Positions 26,282 through 34,638 of a stretch of 64,000 nucleotides of DNA are shown here, one piece after another. Origin of the DNA: Bradyrhizobium quebecense (lineage in GTDB: Bacteria; Pseudomonadota; Alphaproteobacteria; Rhizobiales; Xanthobacteraceae); contig NZ_CP088022.1 in assembly GCF_013373795.3 (NCBI RefSeq), positions 310,001 to 374,000 on the forward strand, in the 5' to 3' direction. The position numbers and the translations under genes are program-made. Each line of letters starts with the position of its first letter. Position 1 is the stretch's first letter. The notes below the pieces were generated by a model that saw only the letters and a program-made list of their open reading frames with translations, searched no databases and had not been told where the DNA came from.

Positions 26282-27064
26282 ATGAAGAATTCCGGCAAGG
26301 TCGTCGCCATCACCGGAGCGGCGCGCGGCATCGGCAAAGCCTGCGCCGCGCGGTTCCTGTCCGATGGCGCCAGGGTTGTGATCTCGGATGTCGACGCTGC
26401 GGGGCTCGTCCACGCCGCCCAAGAACTCGGACATGAGGATCGGTTGCGGGCCGTCGAGGCCGACGTCAGCAAGCGCGCCGATGTCGATCGCATCGTAGCT
26501 CACGCAGTGAAGGAGTTCGGCCGGCTCGACGTCATGGTCAACAATGCCGGCGTCGCGCGCAACCGCGACTTCCTCGATATCAGCGAGGCCGAATTCGACG
26601 ACGTGATGGGGATCAATCTCAAGGGCGCGTTCTTCGGTGTTCAGGCCGCGGCGCGCCAGATGATCGCGCAGGGCGGTGGCGGCGTCGTCGTCAACATGTC
26701 CTCGGTCAACGCGCTGCTGGCGATCCCTTCGCTTGCGACCTATGCGATGTCCAAGGGCGCGATGAAGCAGCTCACCTCGGTGGCCGCGGTGGCGCTCGCG
26801 CCGCACGGCATTCGCGTCGTGGCGGTCGGCCCCGGCACCATCCTGACCGAGATGGTGGCGACGGCGATCTTCTCGTCGGAAGACGCGCGGCGCAGCGTGC
26901 TGTCGCGCACCCCGGCCGGCCGTTGCGGCGAGCCGAGCGAGGTTGCCTCCGTCGTGGCGTTCCTCGCCAGCGACGATGCCTCCTACATCACCGGCCAGAC
27001 CATCTATCCCGACGGCGGGCGGTTGATCCTCAACTACACGGTGCCGGTCAACGAGAGGAAGTAG
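26282..27064 (+). CDS. Short-chain dehydrogenase/reductase
   Basis: The 260-residue SDR has the cofactor motif TGAARGIGKA (residues 11-20), NNAGVA, the catalytic Ser in VNMSSVNA and the YAMSK Tyr/Lys pair, then a PDGGR-type C terminus. It would oxidise or reduce a hydroxyl/keto group with NAD(P). I chose ATG 26282 because GGAGG lies 8 bp upstream. An 86-bp gap containing a short GAACA/TGTTC stem separates it from the DUF1932 gene, so it may be translated somewhat independently. The substrate is unknown. Confidence 0.9.
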   Translation: MKNSGKVVAITGAARGIGKACAARFLSDGARVVISDVDAAGLVHAAQELGHEDRLRAVEADVSKRADVDRIVAHAVKEFGRLDVMVNNAGVARNRDFLDISEAEFDDVMGINLKGAFFGVQAAARQMIAQGGGGVVVNMSSVNALLAIPSLATYAMSKGAMKQLTSVAAVALAPHGIRVVAVGPGTILTEMVATAIFSSEDARRSVLSRTPAGRCGEPSEVASVVAFLASDDASYITGQTIYPDGGRLILNYTVPVNERK

Positions 27065-27217
27065 GGCGCAGGTTCAATCGCGAGCACACTGCCAAAATAT
27101 CGAAAACAACCCCATGCAAAGTAGCCGGCGGCTGCCGGCGTTCGACCAGGCTACTTGACGCGTCGGGCAAATCAGGGATATTCTTCTAATATTCAGAAAT
27201 CGCTCGACGTCATCATC

Positions 27218-27248
27218 TGTCATCGCCCGGTTTAACCGGGCGATAACA
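27218..27248. repeat. Extragenic hairpin repeat (ATCGCCCGG-TTTAA-CCGGGCGAT)
   Basis: Thirteen-base arms (27218-27230, 27236-27248) match with one mismatch around a TTTAA loop. It lies between convergent genes (SDR and enoyl-CoA hydratase). It could be both a REP-type repeat and the terminator for either gene; the rest of the 287-bp gap shows no coding signal. Confidence 0.75.
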
Positions 27249-27351
27249 GTGTATTGCGTGGCAACGACGACCGCGGATTGGACCACCGCTGTTACCGCAC
27301 TCTCAGCTGCCACTACCCGCGAGGGCGTGCGCGGGTGATAACACCGGATGG

Positions 27352-28164
27352 CTACCGGCCCTTGAACTGCGGCTTGCGCTTTTCCATGAAGGCGTTGCGG
27401 CCTTCGCGGAAATCCGCGCTGTCCATGCAGTCGATGCCGATCTGCTTGATCGCGGCCATGTCGCGATCGGCGGGATCCTTCAGCACCTGCGCGATGGTGA
27501 TCTTGGCGGCCTTGATCGCCAGCGGCGCGTTGCCCGAAATGGTGCGCGCGATCTCCAAGGTCGCATCCCACAACTCGGCATCCGGCAGCACGCGATCGAC
27601 GAGGCCGATCCGCAGCGCTTCCGCGGAGTCGATCCGCATGCCCGTGTACATGATCAGCCGCGCCCAGGACGGGCCGACCAGCGACACCAGGTGGCGCAGC
27701 CCGTCATAGCCGTAGGCGATGCCGAGCTTGGCGGCAGGAATGCCGAACTGCCCGCTGGAGCCGGAGATGCGGATATCGGTCAGCATCGCGACCTGCATGC
27801 CGCCGCCGAGGCAGAAGCCGCGGATGCAGGCGATGGTCGGCTTCGGGTAGTCGGCGAGCAAGGCGCGCTGGGCGGCGCTGCGCCGTGAATATTCCTCGGA
27901 GGCTTCCGCGTTGTGGCGGGTCTTCTCGAACTGGCTGATATCGGCGCCGGACACGAAGGCCTTGTCGCCGGCGCCGACCAGGATCACGACACGGACAGCC
28001 GGATCGTCGCACAAGGCGGTCAGCGCCTCGCCGAGCCCCTCCCACATCTCCAGCGACATCGCATTGCGCTTGTCGGGATTGTTGAAGGTGATGACGCCGA
28101 CGCCGTCGATCACGCCTTGCAGGATCTTGCCGTCGGCAAGCGACTTGTCTGAAAGGTTTGGCAT
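27352..28164 (-). CDS. Enoyl-CoA hydratase/isomerase
   Basis: The 270-residue crotonase-fold protein has the oxyanion-hole segments ADISQF (following FVSGADIS) and IRGFCLGGGMQVAML, with the usual C-terminal trimerisation helices and the ending EKRKPQFKGR. It hydrates or isomerises an acyl-CoA in the cytoplasm. I chose ATG 28164 (MPNLSDKS); the open frame begins 13 codons earlier without better support. No partner beta-oxidation genes are adjacent. Confidence 0.9.
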   Translation of the reverse strand: MPNLSDKSLADGKILQGVIDGVGVITFNNPDKRNAMSLEMWEGLGEALTALCDDPAVRVVILVGAGDKAFVSGADISQFEKTRHNAEASEEYSRRSAAQRALLADYPKPTIACIRGFCLGGGMQVAMLTDIRISGSSGQFGIPAAKLGIAYGYDGLRHLVSLVGPSWARLIMYTGMRIDSAEALRIGLVDRVLPDAELWDATLEIARTISGNAPLAIKAAKITIAQVLKDPADRDMAAIKQIGIDCMDSADFREGRNAFMEKRKPQFKGR

Positions 28165-28203
28165 ATGAGGATCCGGTCTGATTTCGGCCAAGGCTGGCAT
28201 CAA

Positions 28204-28672
28204 AAGGCTGGCATCAAGGTTGAGGCTGGCACTAAGGCTAGCACCGGATTGCGGGCCGCGGCAGGCGGTTTAGGGCACTGCGCGATTGCAACGGCGTGCG
28301 GCAACTCTCCCGGTGGTTGTGCGGCTCGCAAAATAAACCGACGCGACGTGCCTGTCGTCGGCAAGGTCGGCGACCGCCGTATTTCGAGGAGTTTCGGCAA
28401 GCTCGAAGGCTGCATCTCGACACGATGAGCGGCAGCTCCCTGCTCGAGCTAAGGATAACGCCTGCAATGCGCGAGAAGGTCGCCGACAAGCTGGCCTGCG
28501 TCGATTTGCGCAGCAAATCGGGTGAGGGGTTACGGTTTATCGAGAGAGCAAGAGCCTCACCCGGATTGCACCGGACGATGCTTCGCATCGCCGAGAGCAA
28601 TCCGACCTCTCCCCGACGGGGAGAGGTGAACCGAAACCGCGCCAAGCCGATTCAACCAAACCTCATCCCGCT
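28204..28672. other. Gene-free stretch with short direct repeats and a palindrome
   Basis: About 470 bp between the enoyl-CoA hydratase and the broken gene at 28673. Near 28190-28245 the text GGCTGGCA/AAGGCT recurs several times as imperfect short direct repeats. A clean hairpin lies at 28605-28627. Open frames here look like shadows; I see no ribosome site or family resemblance. Confidence 0.5.
28605..28627. repeat. Palindromic repeat ACCTCTCCCC-GAC-GGGGAGAGGT region
   Basis: A 10-bp-arm perfect hairpin with a 3-base loop in an intergenic stretch. It resembles the palindrome remnant at 10097-10122 and belongs to a family I associate with Bradyrhizobium intergenic DNA. Confidence 0.65.
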
Positions 28673-29407
28673 TTACGTCAGCTGTTCCGGATCTTCGGCC
28701 GCGCGCATCCGCGCGATACTGTCTTCTGTCGCCGCCGCGCCGGCCGCCGCGATCGCGATCTCGCGCGCCAAATTGGTGCACTCGGCCCACAGCAGGAAGA
28801 ACACCAGCGGCGGCCGCTCGCGCGCCTCAAGCATCTGCCGGCAGCGCTCCGCGGCGCCGTCGAGCGCCTACCACTGCCGGGCGACGACCATGACCTTGCG
28901 GAAGCTGCGCAGTGTGCCGGAGAATTTCTGCGGATCGGCACCCACGGTGGCGCCGCAATGGTTCAGCCAGTTCAGCGCCGCATAGATCGCGATGCCGTAG
29001 TCCTCGATCGCCGTTCCCGTGAAATCGATGACGGTGTTGTCGTGTGCGCGCTGGCGCAGGAAAGCGTCGATCATCTCGGTCTGGCGCGCCGGATCGACCA
29101 GCAGCGAGGTGTCTTTCCGCGGCACCATCGGGACATAGCGCATCGCCTCAAGCCGCGTGTGCTCCCAGATCGCCCTGCTATCGCCGAGCAGGTCGCCGGG
29201 CTTGCGCTTGCAAGCCGGATAGACCAGCACGCCGTTGTCGGCGAGATCGAGATAGCGCGGCACCACCTTGTCGAGTGCGGCGAGAAACGCGCAGGGATCG
29301 GTGAGGCCGCGCAAGTCGCTGGCGGCGTCGTCCGTCTGTGCAGGCTTGTTGCCGCGTGTCCAGCCGAAATTGGCCATCCCCGGACGCCCCGATCTCAACC
29401 TCGCCAT
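28673..29407 (-). pseudogene. Hypothetical protein gene interrupted by an in-frame TAG
   Basis: On the minus strand a 179-residue frame runs from ATG 29407 (or 29377, MANFGWTRGN) to TAG 28870-28868. The same frame then stays open for 64 more codons to TAA at 28675-28673. The part after the TAG looks coding: ALDGAAERCRQMLEARER, then VFFLLWAECTNLAREI. The residues before it (FRKVMVVARQW) run smoothly on. So one base change, probably CAG to TAG, splits a ~244-residue protein. I do not recognise the family; the body is mixed and without signal peptide (DNTVIDFTGTAIEDYGIAIY). It could be a pseudogene, a readthrough gene or a sequencing error. Confidence 0.65.
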
Positions 29408-29511
29408 CAGGTTAAATGGAAAATGTGGCGATGCAAATGTGGCATTTGCTGCTGCGCGGCCGTGTGTGTCGGCTGCTGCCGGTTGACGCGGGAGACCGCC
29501 GCGCCTAGCTC

Positions 29512-30183
29512 ATGGTTAATGGTGCGCAACGCGGGTTGCTGCCGCTTTCGGGACCTATCGCCGTGACCGCTTCTGATCGCCAGTCGCATTGGCAGACCGT
29601 CTATTTGACCAAGGGCGAGCAGCAGGTGAGCTGGTCGCAGGCCGATCCGCAGCCATCGCTGGGCTTGATCGAATCCGTCGCGCCCGGCCGCGATGCGTCG
29701 ATCATCGACATCGGCGGCGGGGCCTCGCGCCTCGTCGATGCGCTGCTGGCGAGGGGTTTTCATGATCTGACCGTGCTCGATCTCTCCGAAGCGGCGCTGG
29801 CGAGCGCGCGGGAACGGGTCGGCGCGCGCGGCGCGGCGGTGCGCTGGGTGACCGACGATGTGACGGTCTGGCAGCCGCAGCAGGCTTTCGACATCTGGCA
29901 CGATCGTGCGGCGTTTCATTTTCTCGTCGCGGAGAGCGACCGCGCGGCCTATCTCGAGAGACTGCATCGCGGCGTCAAGGCAGGCGGCCACGCCGTGATC
30001 GGCACCTTCGCGCTCGACGGTCCGGAAAAATGCAGCGGCCTGCCGGTGCAGCGCTATGATCCGGCAACGCTCAGCCGGACCATCGGTCCGGCATTCGAGC
30101 TGATCGCGCATGAGGCGCACCGGCACGTCACGCCCTGGGGCGCGACGCAGTCGTTCCAGTTCAGTGTACTGCGGCGGAAGTGA
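29512..30183 (+). CDS. Class I SAM-dependent methyltransferase
   Basis: The 223-residue protein has the SAM-binding motif [17 protein letters not shown] (about 63-78), the acidic loop VLDLSEAAL at about 90, and the following [12 protein letters not shown] segment. These belong to the small methyltransferases that often act on small molecules, including tellurite/thiol-type enzymes. The substrate is unknown. The start is uncertain: ATG 29512 has no clear ribosome site and GTG 29563 ([10 protein letters not shown]) is a reasonable alternative. It is 24 bp upstream of the DOPA-dioxygenase-family gene, so they may be cotranscribed. Confidence 0.85.
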   Translation: MVNGAQRGLLPLSGPIAVTASDRQSHWQTVYLTKGEQQVSWSQADPQPSLGLIESVAPGRDASIIDIGGGASRLVDALLARGFHDLTVLDLSEAALASARERVGARGAAVRWVTDDVTVWQPQQAFDIWHDRAAFHFLVAESDRAAYLERLHRGVKAGGHAVIGTFALDGPEKCSGLPVQRYDPATLSRTIGPAFELIAHEAHRHVTPWGATQSFQFSVLRRK

Positions 30184-30206
30184 CCGGCCGTGGAAGGAGA
30201 GGCGAG

Positions 30207-30617
30207 ATGACGGACGGGCCACGGACGATCGGCGAGATCGCGAGCTATCACGCCCATGTCTATTACGACCCCACCTCCGGCCGCGGCGAGGCCGAACGCC
30301 TGCGCAACTGGATGGGCGAGCGTTTCCTGGTCACGCTCGGGCGTTGGCACGACGTCAAGGTCGGCCCGCACGACCAGGCGATGTATCAGGTGGCGTTTGC
30401 GGCCGAGCTGTTTCCGACCCTGGTGCCGTGGCTGATGCTGAACCATGGCAGCCTGAGCATCCTGGTCCATCCCAACACGACCAATCCGCGCCGCGATCAT
30501 CGCGACGATCCGCTCTGGATCGGCGCGCCGCTTGCCGTCCATGCCGACAAGCTGCCCGAGGAGGCCGAAATGGAGCAGGCGCCGGCCCCGAACACGTCGC
30601 CGACATTGCGACCCTGA
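30207..30617 (+). CDS. DOPA 4,5-dioxygenase family protein
   Basis: The 136-residue protein has YHAHVYYDP (about 14-22) and a later [15 protein letters not shown] with conserved histidines, typical of the small DOPA_dioxygen fold that cleaves catechol rings extradiolly. The bacterial members have poorly defined substrates. I chose ATG 30207 because GGAAGGAGA precedes it; a GTG nine codons earlier overlaps the methyltransferase stop. It has no signal peptide, so it is cytoplasmic. Confidence 0.85.
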   Translation: MTDGPRTIGEIASYHAHVYYDPTSGRGEAERLRNWMGERFLVTLGRWHDVKVGPHDQAMYQVAFAAELFPTLVPWLMLNHGSLSILVHPNTTNPRRDHRDDPLWIGAPLAVHADKLPEEAEMEQAPAPNTSPTLRP

Positions 30618-30652
30618 GCGCGAGCTCCGGTCGACGCGATGGGTAAAGTTTG

Positions 30653-30664
30653 ACGCAATTGCGT
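30653..30664. promoter_or_regulatory. ACGCAATTGCGT palindrome upstream of GGDEF/EAL gene
   Basis: A perfect 12-bp palindrome in the 144-bp gap before the GGDEF/EAL gene, 98 bp before its start. A possible operator; no family is implied. Confidence 0.35.
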
Positions 30665-30761
30665 TACAGCCAAGTCGTTTCAAACTCGTCGCGTTTTGCA
30701 ACGTGAGGTTAAGCCGGCATTCCTAGGCTTACCCGACATTTCAGGGTCGGGCGCATTGGGC

Positions 30762-33143
30762 ATGTTCTTTTCGTTTCGAAGCTGGTCACTGTGGCGGGTG
30801 GTTGGCCCTCTGCTCGCGATCGTGTTGCTGCTGGGCGGTCTGTCGGCCGGCAGCCTGCAGGTGATGTCCGCGGTGCGGGCCTATGTGGCGGGCGAGAGCC
30901 TGTGGTCGAAGGGGCAGAAGGACGCAATTCACGACCTCCAGATCTATGTCAGCACCGGCGCGCCGCTCTATCTGCAGAAGTTCGATGCCGCGATCGCGGT
31001 GCCGCTGGCCGATCGCACGGCGCGGCTCGCGCTGGAAGCGCCAGGCAACAACGACGCCGTGGCCCGAGCCGGCTTCGCCAAAGCGGGCAATCATGACGAC
31101 GACATCGGCGGCCTGATCTGGCTGTTCAAATATTTCCGCACGATGCATCACGTGGCCGGCGCGGTGACGGCCTGGCGGAATTCGGATGCCCTGCTCGATC
31201 AGCTGATCGAAATCAGGAACGAGGCCGCCAACGACGTCGCGCTGCATGATCCCTCGGCTGCGACCATCAAACACTGGGCGGAGCGGATCGGTGCGGTCGA
31301 CGCCGCACTGAGCACGCTCGCCGTCGATTTCTCCGACCATTTGGGGAAGGCGTCGCGTCAGGTCTCCGCGCTGCTGCTGCTGGTCAATCTCGTGATCGCG
31401 GCCTGCCTTGCCGGCATCGTCCTGTTCCATACGCGACGGATGCTGTGGCGGCGCTGGCTCGCCGAGACCGCGCTCGCCGTCGAGAAGGAGCGCGCTCAGC
31501 TCACGCTGGCCTCGATCGGCGACGCGGTCATCGTGACCACGCAGGACGATCGCGTCGGCTACATGAACGGCGCCGCGCAGCGGCTGATCGCATCGGGGCA
31601 GGACGTAACCGGATGGCAGCTCTCGTCACTATTCAACATTGCCGAGCAGCCGGTGCGGGGATCGTTCCAGAGCGCCGATTCCGACGACGAGAGCCGGCCG
31701 CAGCAGCGGCTCCTGGTGCGGCCGGACCATTCTAGCGTGCCGGTCTCGGTGGTCGAGACTCCGATCGTGCATGCCGGCGAACCGGCCGGCCGCGTCATGA
31801 TCATTCACGACATGACGGCCGAGCGGCGGCTGGTCGAGGAACTGGCGTGGGCCGCCTCTCATGACGCACTCACCGGCCTTGCGAACCGCCGGCAGTTCGA
31901 GTTCGAACTGCACAGAGCGATGTCGGGCTCGCCGGCCACAGGCGCCGATCTGATGCTGATCGACCTTGATCAGTTCAAGATCGTCAACGACACCTGCGGC
32001 CACATGGCGGGCGACCGGCTGCTGAAACAGGTAGCGAGGCTATTGGCGGCTGAAGTCGGCGGCAGCGGGCTGGTCGCGCGTCTCGGCGGCGACGAGTTCG
32101 GCATTCTGCTCCAGGATGACGGCTCCGCCACGCATGACGTCGCCGCCGATGTCGCGGAGCGGATCAGGGCGGTGATCGAGCAGTCGAACTTCGTCCATGA
32201 GGGCTCGAGCTTCCGGATCAGCGCGAGCATCGGTCTGGTCGCGTTGGCCGACAGCGCCGGCGTGCAGGACGCGTTGCGCCTCGCCGATGTCGCCTGCTTC
32301 CTCGCCAAGGACAAGGGACGCAACCGCGTCCAGGAGCACCGTCCGTCCGATACCGGCATGGCGGTGCGTGTCGCCGAGATGAGCTGGGTCAATCGCATCC
32401 GCAAGGGATTGGACGAGGGGCGCTTCTGCCTCTACGAGCAGGAGATCCGTCCGATCAACGGTGCGCTGAAGGGCAATGAGCGGCGCGAACTGCTGCTGCG
32501 GCTGCGCGACGAGAGCGGCGCGCTGGTGCCGCCCGGCAGCTTCCTGCCTGCGGCCGAACGATATGGGTTGATGCCGCTGATCGACCGCTGGGTGGTTCGC
32601 CGCGCCTTCGAGATCATCGCCGAGCGCAAGCATCATTCGCGCAGGATTGCGAGCTACGCCATCAATCTCTCCGGCGCCACGATTGGCGACAGCGATTTCG
32701 TCGACTTCGTCGCCGAGCTGTTCGCGCAGCATGATTTTTCGCCGGCATTGGTGTGTTTCGAGATCACCGAGACCAGTGCAATCTCGAATCTCGACGAGGC
32801 GCAGACATTCATCGCGCGGCTGCGCAAGATCGGCTGCAGTTTCTCGCTCGACGATTTCGGCACCGGCATGTCCTCGATCGCGTATCTGAAGCACCTGCCG
32901 GTCGACACCATCAAGATCGACGGCTCGTTCGTGAAGGAGATCCTGAACAGCAAGGTCGACCGCGCGATGGTCGAGATGATCACCAAGACCGCGAAGATCA
33001 TGCAGAAGCAGGTGGTCGCCGAATTCGTCGAGAGCCTCGCGATCCTGGACGAGCTGCGCCAGATCGGGGTCGACTACGCGCAAGGTTACGCCATCGGGAA
33101 GCCGGTCCCGGTGCTCACCCTCCGGGAAGAAAAGATCGCCTGA
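30762..33143 (+). CDS. Membrane GGDEF/EAL cyclic-di-GMP protein with degenerate EAL motif
   Basis: The 793-residue protein has two N-terminal membrane helices (about 10-32 and 222-245) flanking a ~190-residue sensor, then a PAS-like part (LTLASIGDAVIVTTQDDRVGYMNG). A GGDEF domain with an intact LGGDEFG (about 441) and an EAL domain (about 560-785) follow. The EAL motif reads ELL (RRELLLRL), but FEITET, DDFGTGMSS and IKIDGSF remain. It may synthesise cyclic-di-GMP, degrade it, or both at the inner membrane. The motif change leaves the metal-binding Glu in place. ATG 30762 begins the hydrophobic N terminus; the upstream frame extension has no such character. Confidence 0.9.
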   Translation: MFFSFRSWSLWRVVGPLLAIVLLLGGLSAGSLQVMSAVRAYVAGESLWSKGQKDAIHDLQIYVSTGAPLYLQKFDAAIAVPLADRTARLALEAPGNNDAVARAGFAKAGNHDDDIGGLIWLFKYFRTMHHVAGAVTAWRNSDALLDQLIEIRNEAANDVALHDPSAATIKHWAERIGAVDAALSTLAVDFSDHLGKASRQVSALLLLVNLVIAACLAGIVLFHTRRMLWRRWLAETALAVEKERAQLTLASIGDAVIVTTQDDRVGYMNGAAQRLIASGQDVTGWQLSSLFNIAEQPVRGSFQSADSDDESRPQQRLLVRPDHSSVPVSVVETPIVHAGEPAGRVMIIHDMTAERRLVEELAWAASHDALTGLANRRQFEFELHRAMSGSPATGADLMLIDLDQFKIVNDTCGHMAGDRLLKQVARLLAAEVGGSGLVARLGGDEFGILLQDDGSATHDVAADVAERIRAVIEQSNFVHEGSSFRISASIGLVALADSAGVQDALRLADVACFLAKDKGRNRVQEHRPSDTGMAVRVAEMSWVNRIRKGLDEGRFCLYEQEIRPINGALKGNERRELLLRLRDESGALVPPGSFLPAAERYGLMPLIDRWVVRRAFEIIAERKHHSRRIASYAINLSGATIGDSDFVDFVAELFAQHDFSPALVCFEITETSAISNLDEAQTFIARLRKIGCSFSLDDFGTGMSSIAYLKHLPVDTIKIDGSFVKEILNSKVDRAMVEMITKTAKIMQKQVVAEFVESLAILDELRQIGVDYAQGYAIGKPVPVLTLREEKIA

Positions 33144-33351
33144 GTCGCCGAAATTGTCCCGAATCGGGACTTTTTCGGCCATTTCAGTTCGTCCAAGGCT
33201 GATTCTCTGGCACTTTCCATCCGAAAAACGTTTAAAAATCCTGTCGTTGCCCGCTCCGTCTCGATTATGCCTTACTCTAATTCCCTGATATAATGAGCGA
33301 ACGGTGAATTCACGTGGGCCGGGTAACAGGCCCCAGAGCACCGACTTGGGG

Positions 33352-34392
33352 ATGATGGGTCAACGTACGACGAAAGCAGCCGCGCGCAAGTCGAACCGCG
33401 GCGTGTCTCTGGTGGGCAGCACGGCGTTCGCCGTGAGCGCGCTCGTCCTGTCGTCTGGCCTTGCCGCCTGGATGGTCGGCATCGACCCTACCGCATGGCT
33501 GCATGGACCGGCACTCGCCAACACCACCGCCTCGCTGAATTTCGACGATCGCTTCGGCTCTCGCTCCACGATCAACACGGCTTCGCTCTATTATCCTCTG
33601 CGCCGCGGGTTCCGTTCGAGCCGCGGCGATTTCAATTCCGAGTTCGGTCAGATCGAGGACGCGCTGGCCGACCAGTTGCGTGACACCCAGACCGAACTGC
33701 CGGCCAGCCAGCCGGCGTCGGCATCCGTCGCGGCCACGACCACGACCGCAGCATCCGCCGTGCCGATGCCGCGATCGCGACCGGCCGAAGCCAATCTGCT
33801 TGCGCGCAACGATCAGCCGCTGCCGCCGCAGGCGCCGGTCCAGCAGGGCGACAACCGGACGTTCCTGCAGAAGATCGCCGACATGATGCCGGGCAAGCTG
33901 CAGCTTGCCTCGATCGATCCGAATGATGGCTTGTTGTCCGGCCCGAGCCCCAATCTCGGTGCGCTCGGTTATGACAGCACCACGGCGGTCTACGACATCA
34001 GCGGCCGCATCGTGTACATGCCCGACGGCACGAAGTTCGAAGCGCATTCGGGGCTCGGCAATCTGCTCGATGATCCGTCGCATGTGAACGCCCGCAACGC
34101 CGGTGCGACGCCGCCCGGCGTCTACGAGATGAAGCCCCGCGAGAAGCTGTTCCACGGCGTGCCTGCGCTGCGCATGACCCCGGTCGATGGCAGCGACACG
34201 TTCGGGCGTGTCGGCCTGCTCGTGCACAGCTACATGCTCGGGCCGAATGGCGACTCCAACGGCTGCATCTCGGTCAAGCACTACGACAAATTCCTGCAGG
34301 CCTATCGCAGCGGCACGATCAAGCGCATCGCCGTCGTGGTCAGCATCAAGGACGTCAAGTCGGCCTCGACCCGCGCGGCGTCGAACTCGTAA
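33352..34392 (+). CDS. DUF2778 (Tlde1-like) membrane-anchored protein
   Basis: The 346-residue protein has one N-terminal membrane anchor (about 20-42), a Pro/Ala/Thr-rich linker (about 110-160), then a C-terminal DUF2778 domain ending in LLVHSYMLGPNGDSNGCISVKHYD-type sequence. The His and Cys there are the expected catalytic pair of the L,D-transpeptidase-like fold. Related Tlde1 domains act on peptidoglycan peptides, some as type VI effectors. Here the anchor implies a periplasmic envelope role instead of export. I start at ATG 33352; a GTG at 33304 would add 16 residues and lies in a GTGAATTCAC palindrome. No immunity gene is recognisable next to it. Confidence 0.82.
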   Translation: MMGQRTTKAAARKSNRGVSLVGSTAFAVSALVLSSGLAAWMVGIDPTAWLHGPALANTTASLNFDDRFGSRSTINTASLYYPLRRGFRSSRGDFNSEFGQIEDALADQLRDTQTELPASQPASASVAATTTTAASAVPMPRSRPAEANLLARNDQPLPPQAPVQQGDNRTFLQKIADMMPGKLQLASIDPNDGLLSGPSPNLGALGYDSTTAVYDISGRIVYMPDGTKFEAHSGLGNLLDDPSHVNARNAGATPPGVYEMKPREKLFHGVPALRMTPVDGSDTFGRVGLLVHSYMLGPNGDSNGCISVKHYDKFLQAYRSGTIKRIAVVVSIKDVKSASTRAASNS

Positions 34393-34452
34393 GCCGCACA
34401 CCGGCGCGGCCGGTTCAGCGAATCCGTCAAATCCTCAGTGGTCTCCTCGCCT

Positions 34453-34488
34453 CCGGCGCGAAAGCGCCGGGCGATGCGCCGTTGGCGC
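34453..34488. other. Two adjacent GC-rich hairpins, one with a GAAA tetraloop
   Basis: CCGGCGC-GAAA-GCGCCGG (34453-34470) is a perfect 7-bp stem with a GNRA loop. GCGCC-GTT-GGCGC (34476-34488) follows after 5 bp. They lie 60-95 bp beyond the DUF2778 stop, without a T tract. They could be a weak terminator or part of a structured 3' region. Confidence 0.4.
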
Positions 34489-34519
34489 GGTGGAATGCGC
34501 CGGCGGAGCTCCTTAGCTT

Positions 34520-34614
34520 CCGATATCGGATATCGGTATACACCTCTATCAGATAAAGGTATTAAAATACTGTTATTGCCTGAGTTGAAAAACTTATGTA
34601 TACATTCGGTATCC
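34520..34614 (+). promoter_or_regulatory. vanA promoter region with repeated GTATAC operators
   Basis: This AT-rich block contains palindromes CCGATATCGG (34520-34529) and ATGTATACAT (34596-34605), and a second GTATAC at 34536-34541, exactly 62 bp before the other (34598-34603). TTATTG (34573-34578) with TATGTA 17 bp later could be the promoter, overlapped by the downstream palindrome. It lies just upstream of vanA, so I infer a GntR (VanR) binding region. Confidence 0.55.
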
Positions 34615-34638
34615 GAGCCGAACCTGAGAGGGCGACCG

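Noticed and set aside
33304..33351. GTG 33304 as start of the DUF2778 gene
   Set aside because: It has no ribosome site and lies inside a GTGAATTCAC palindrome; the membrane anchor is intact from ATG 33352.
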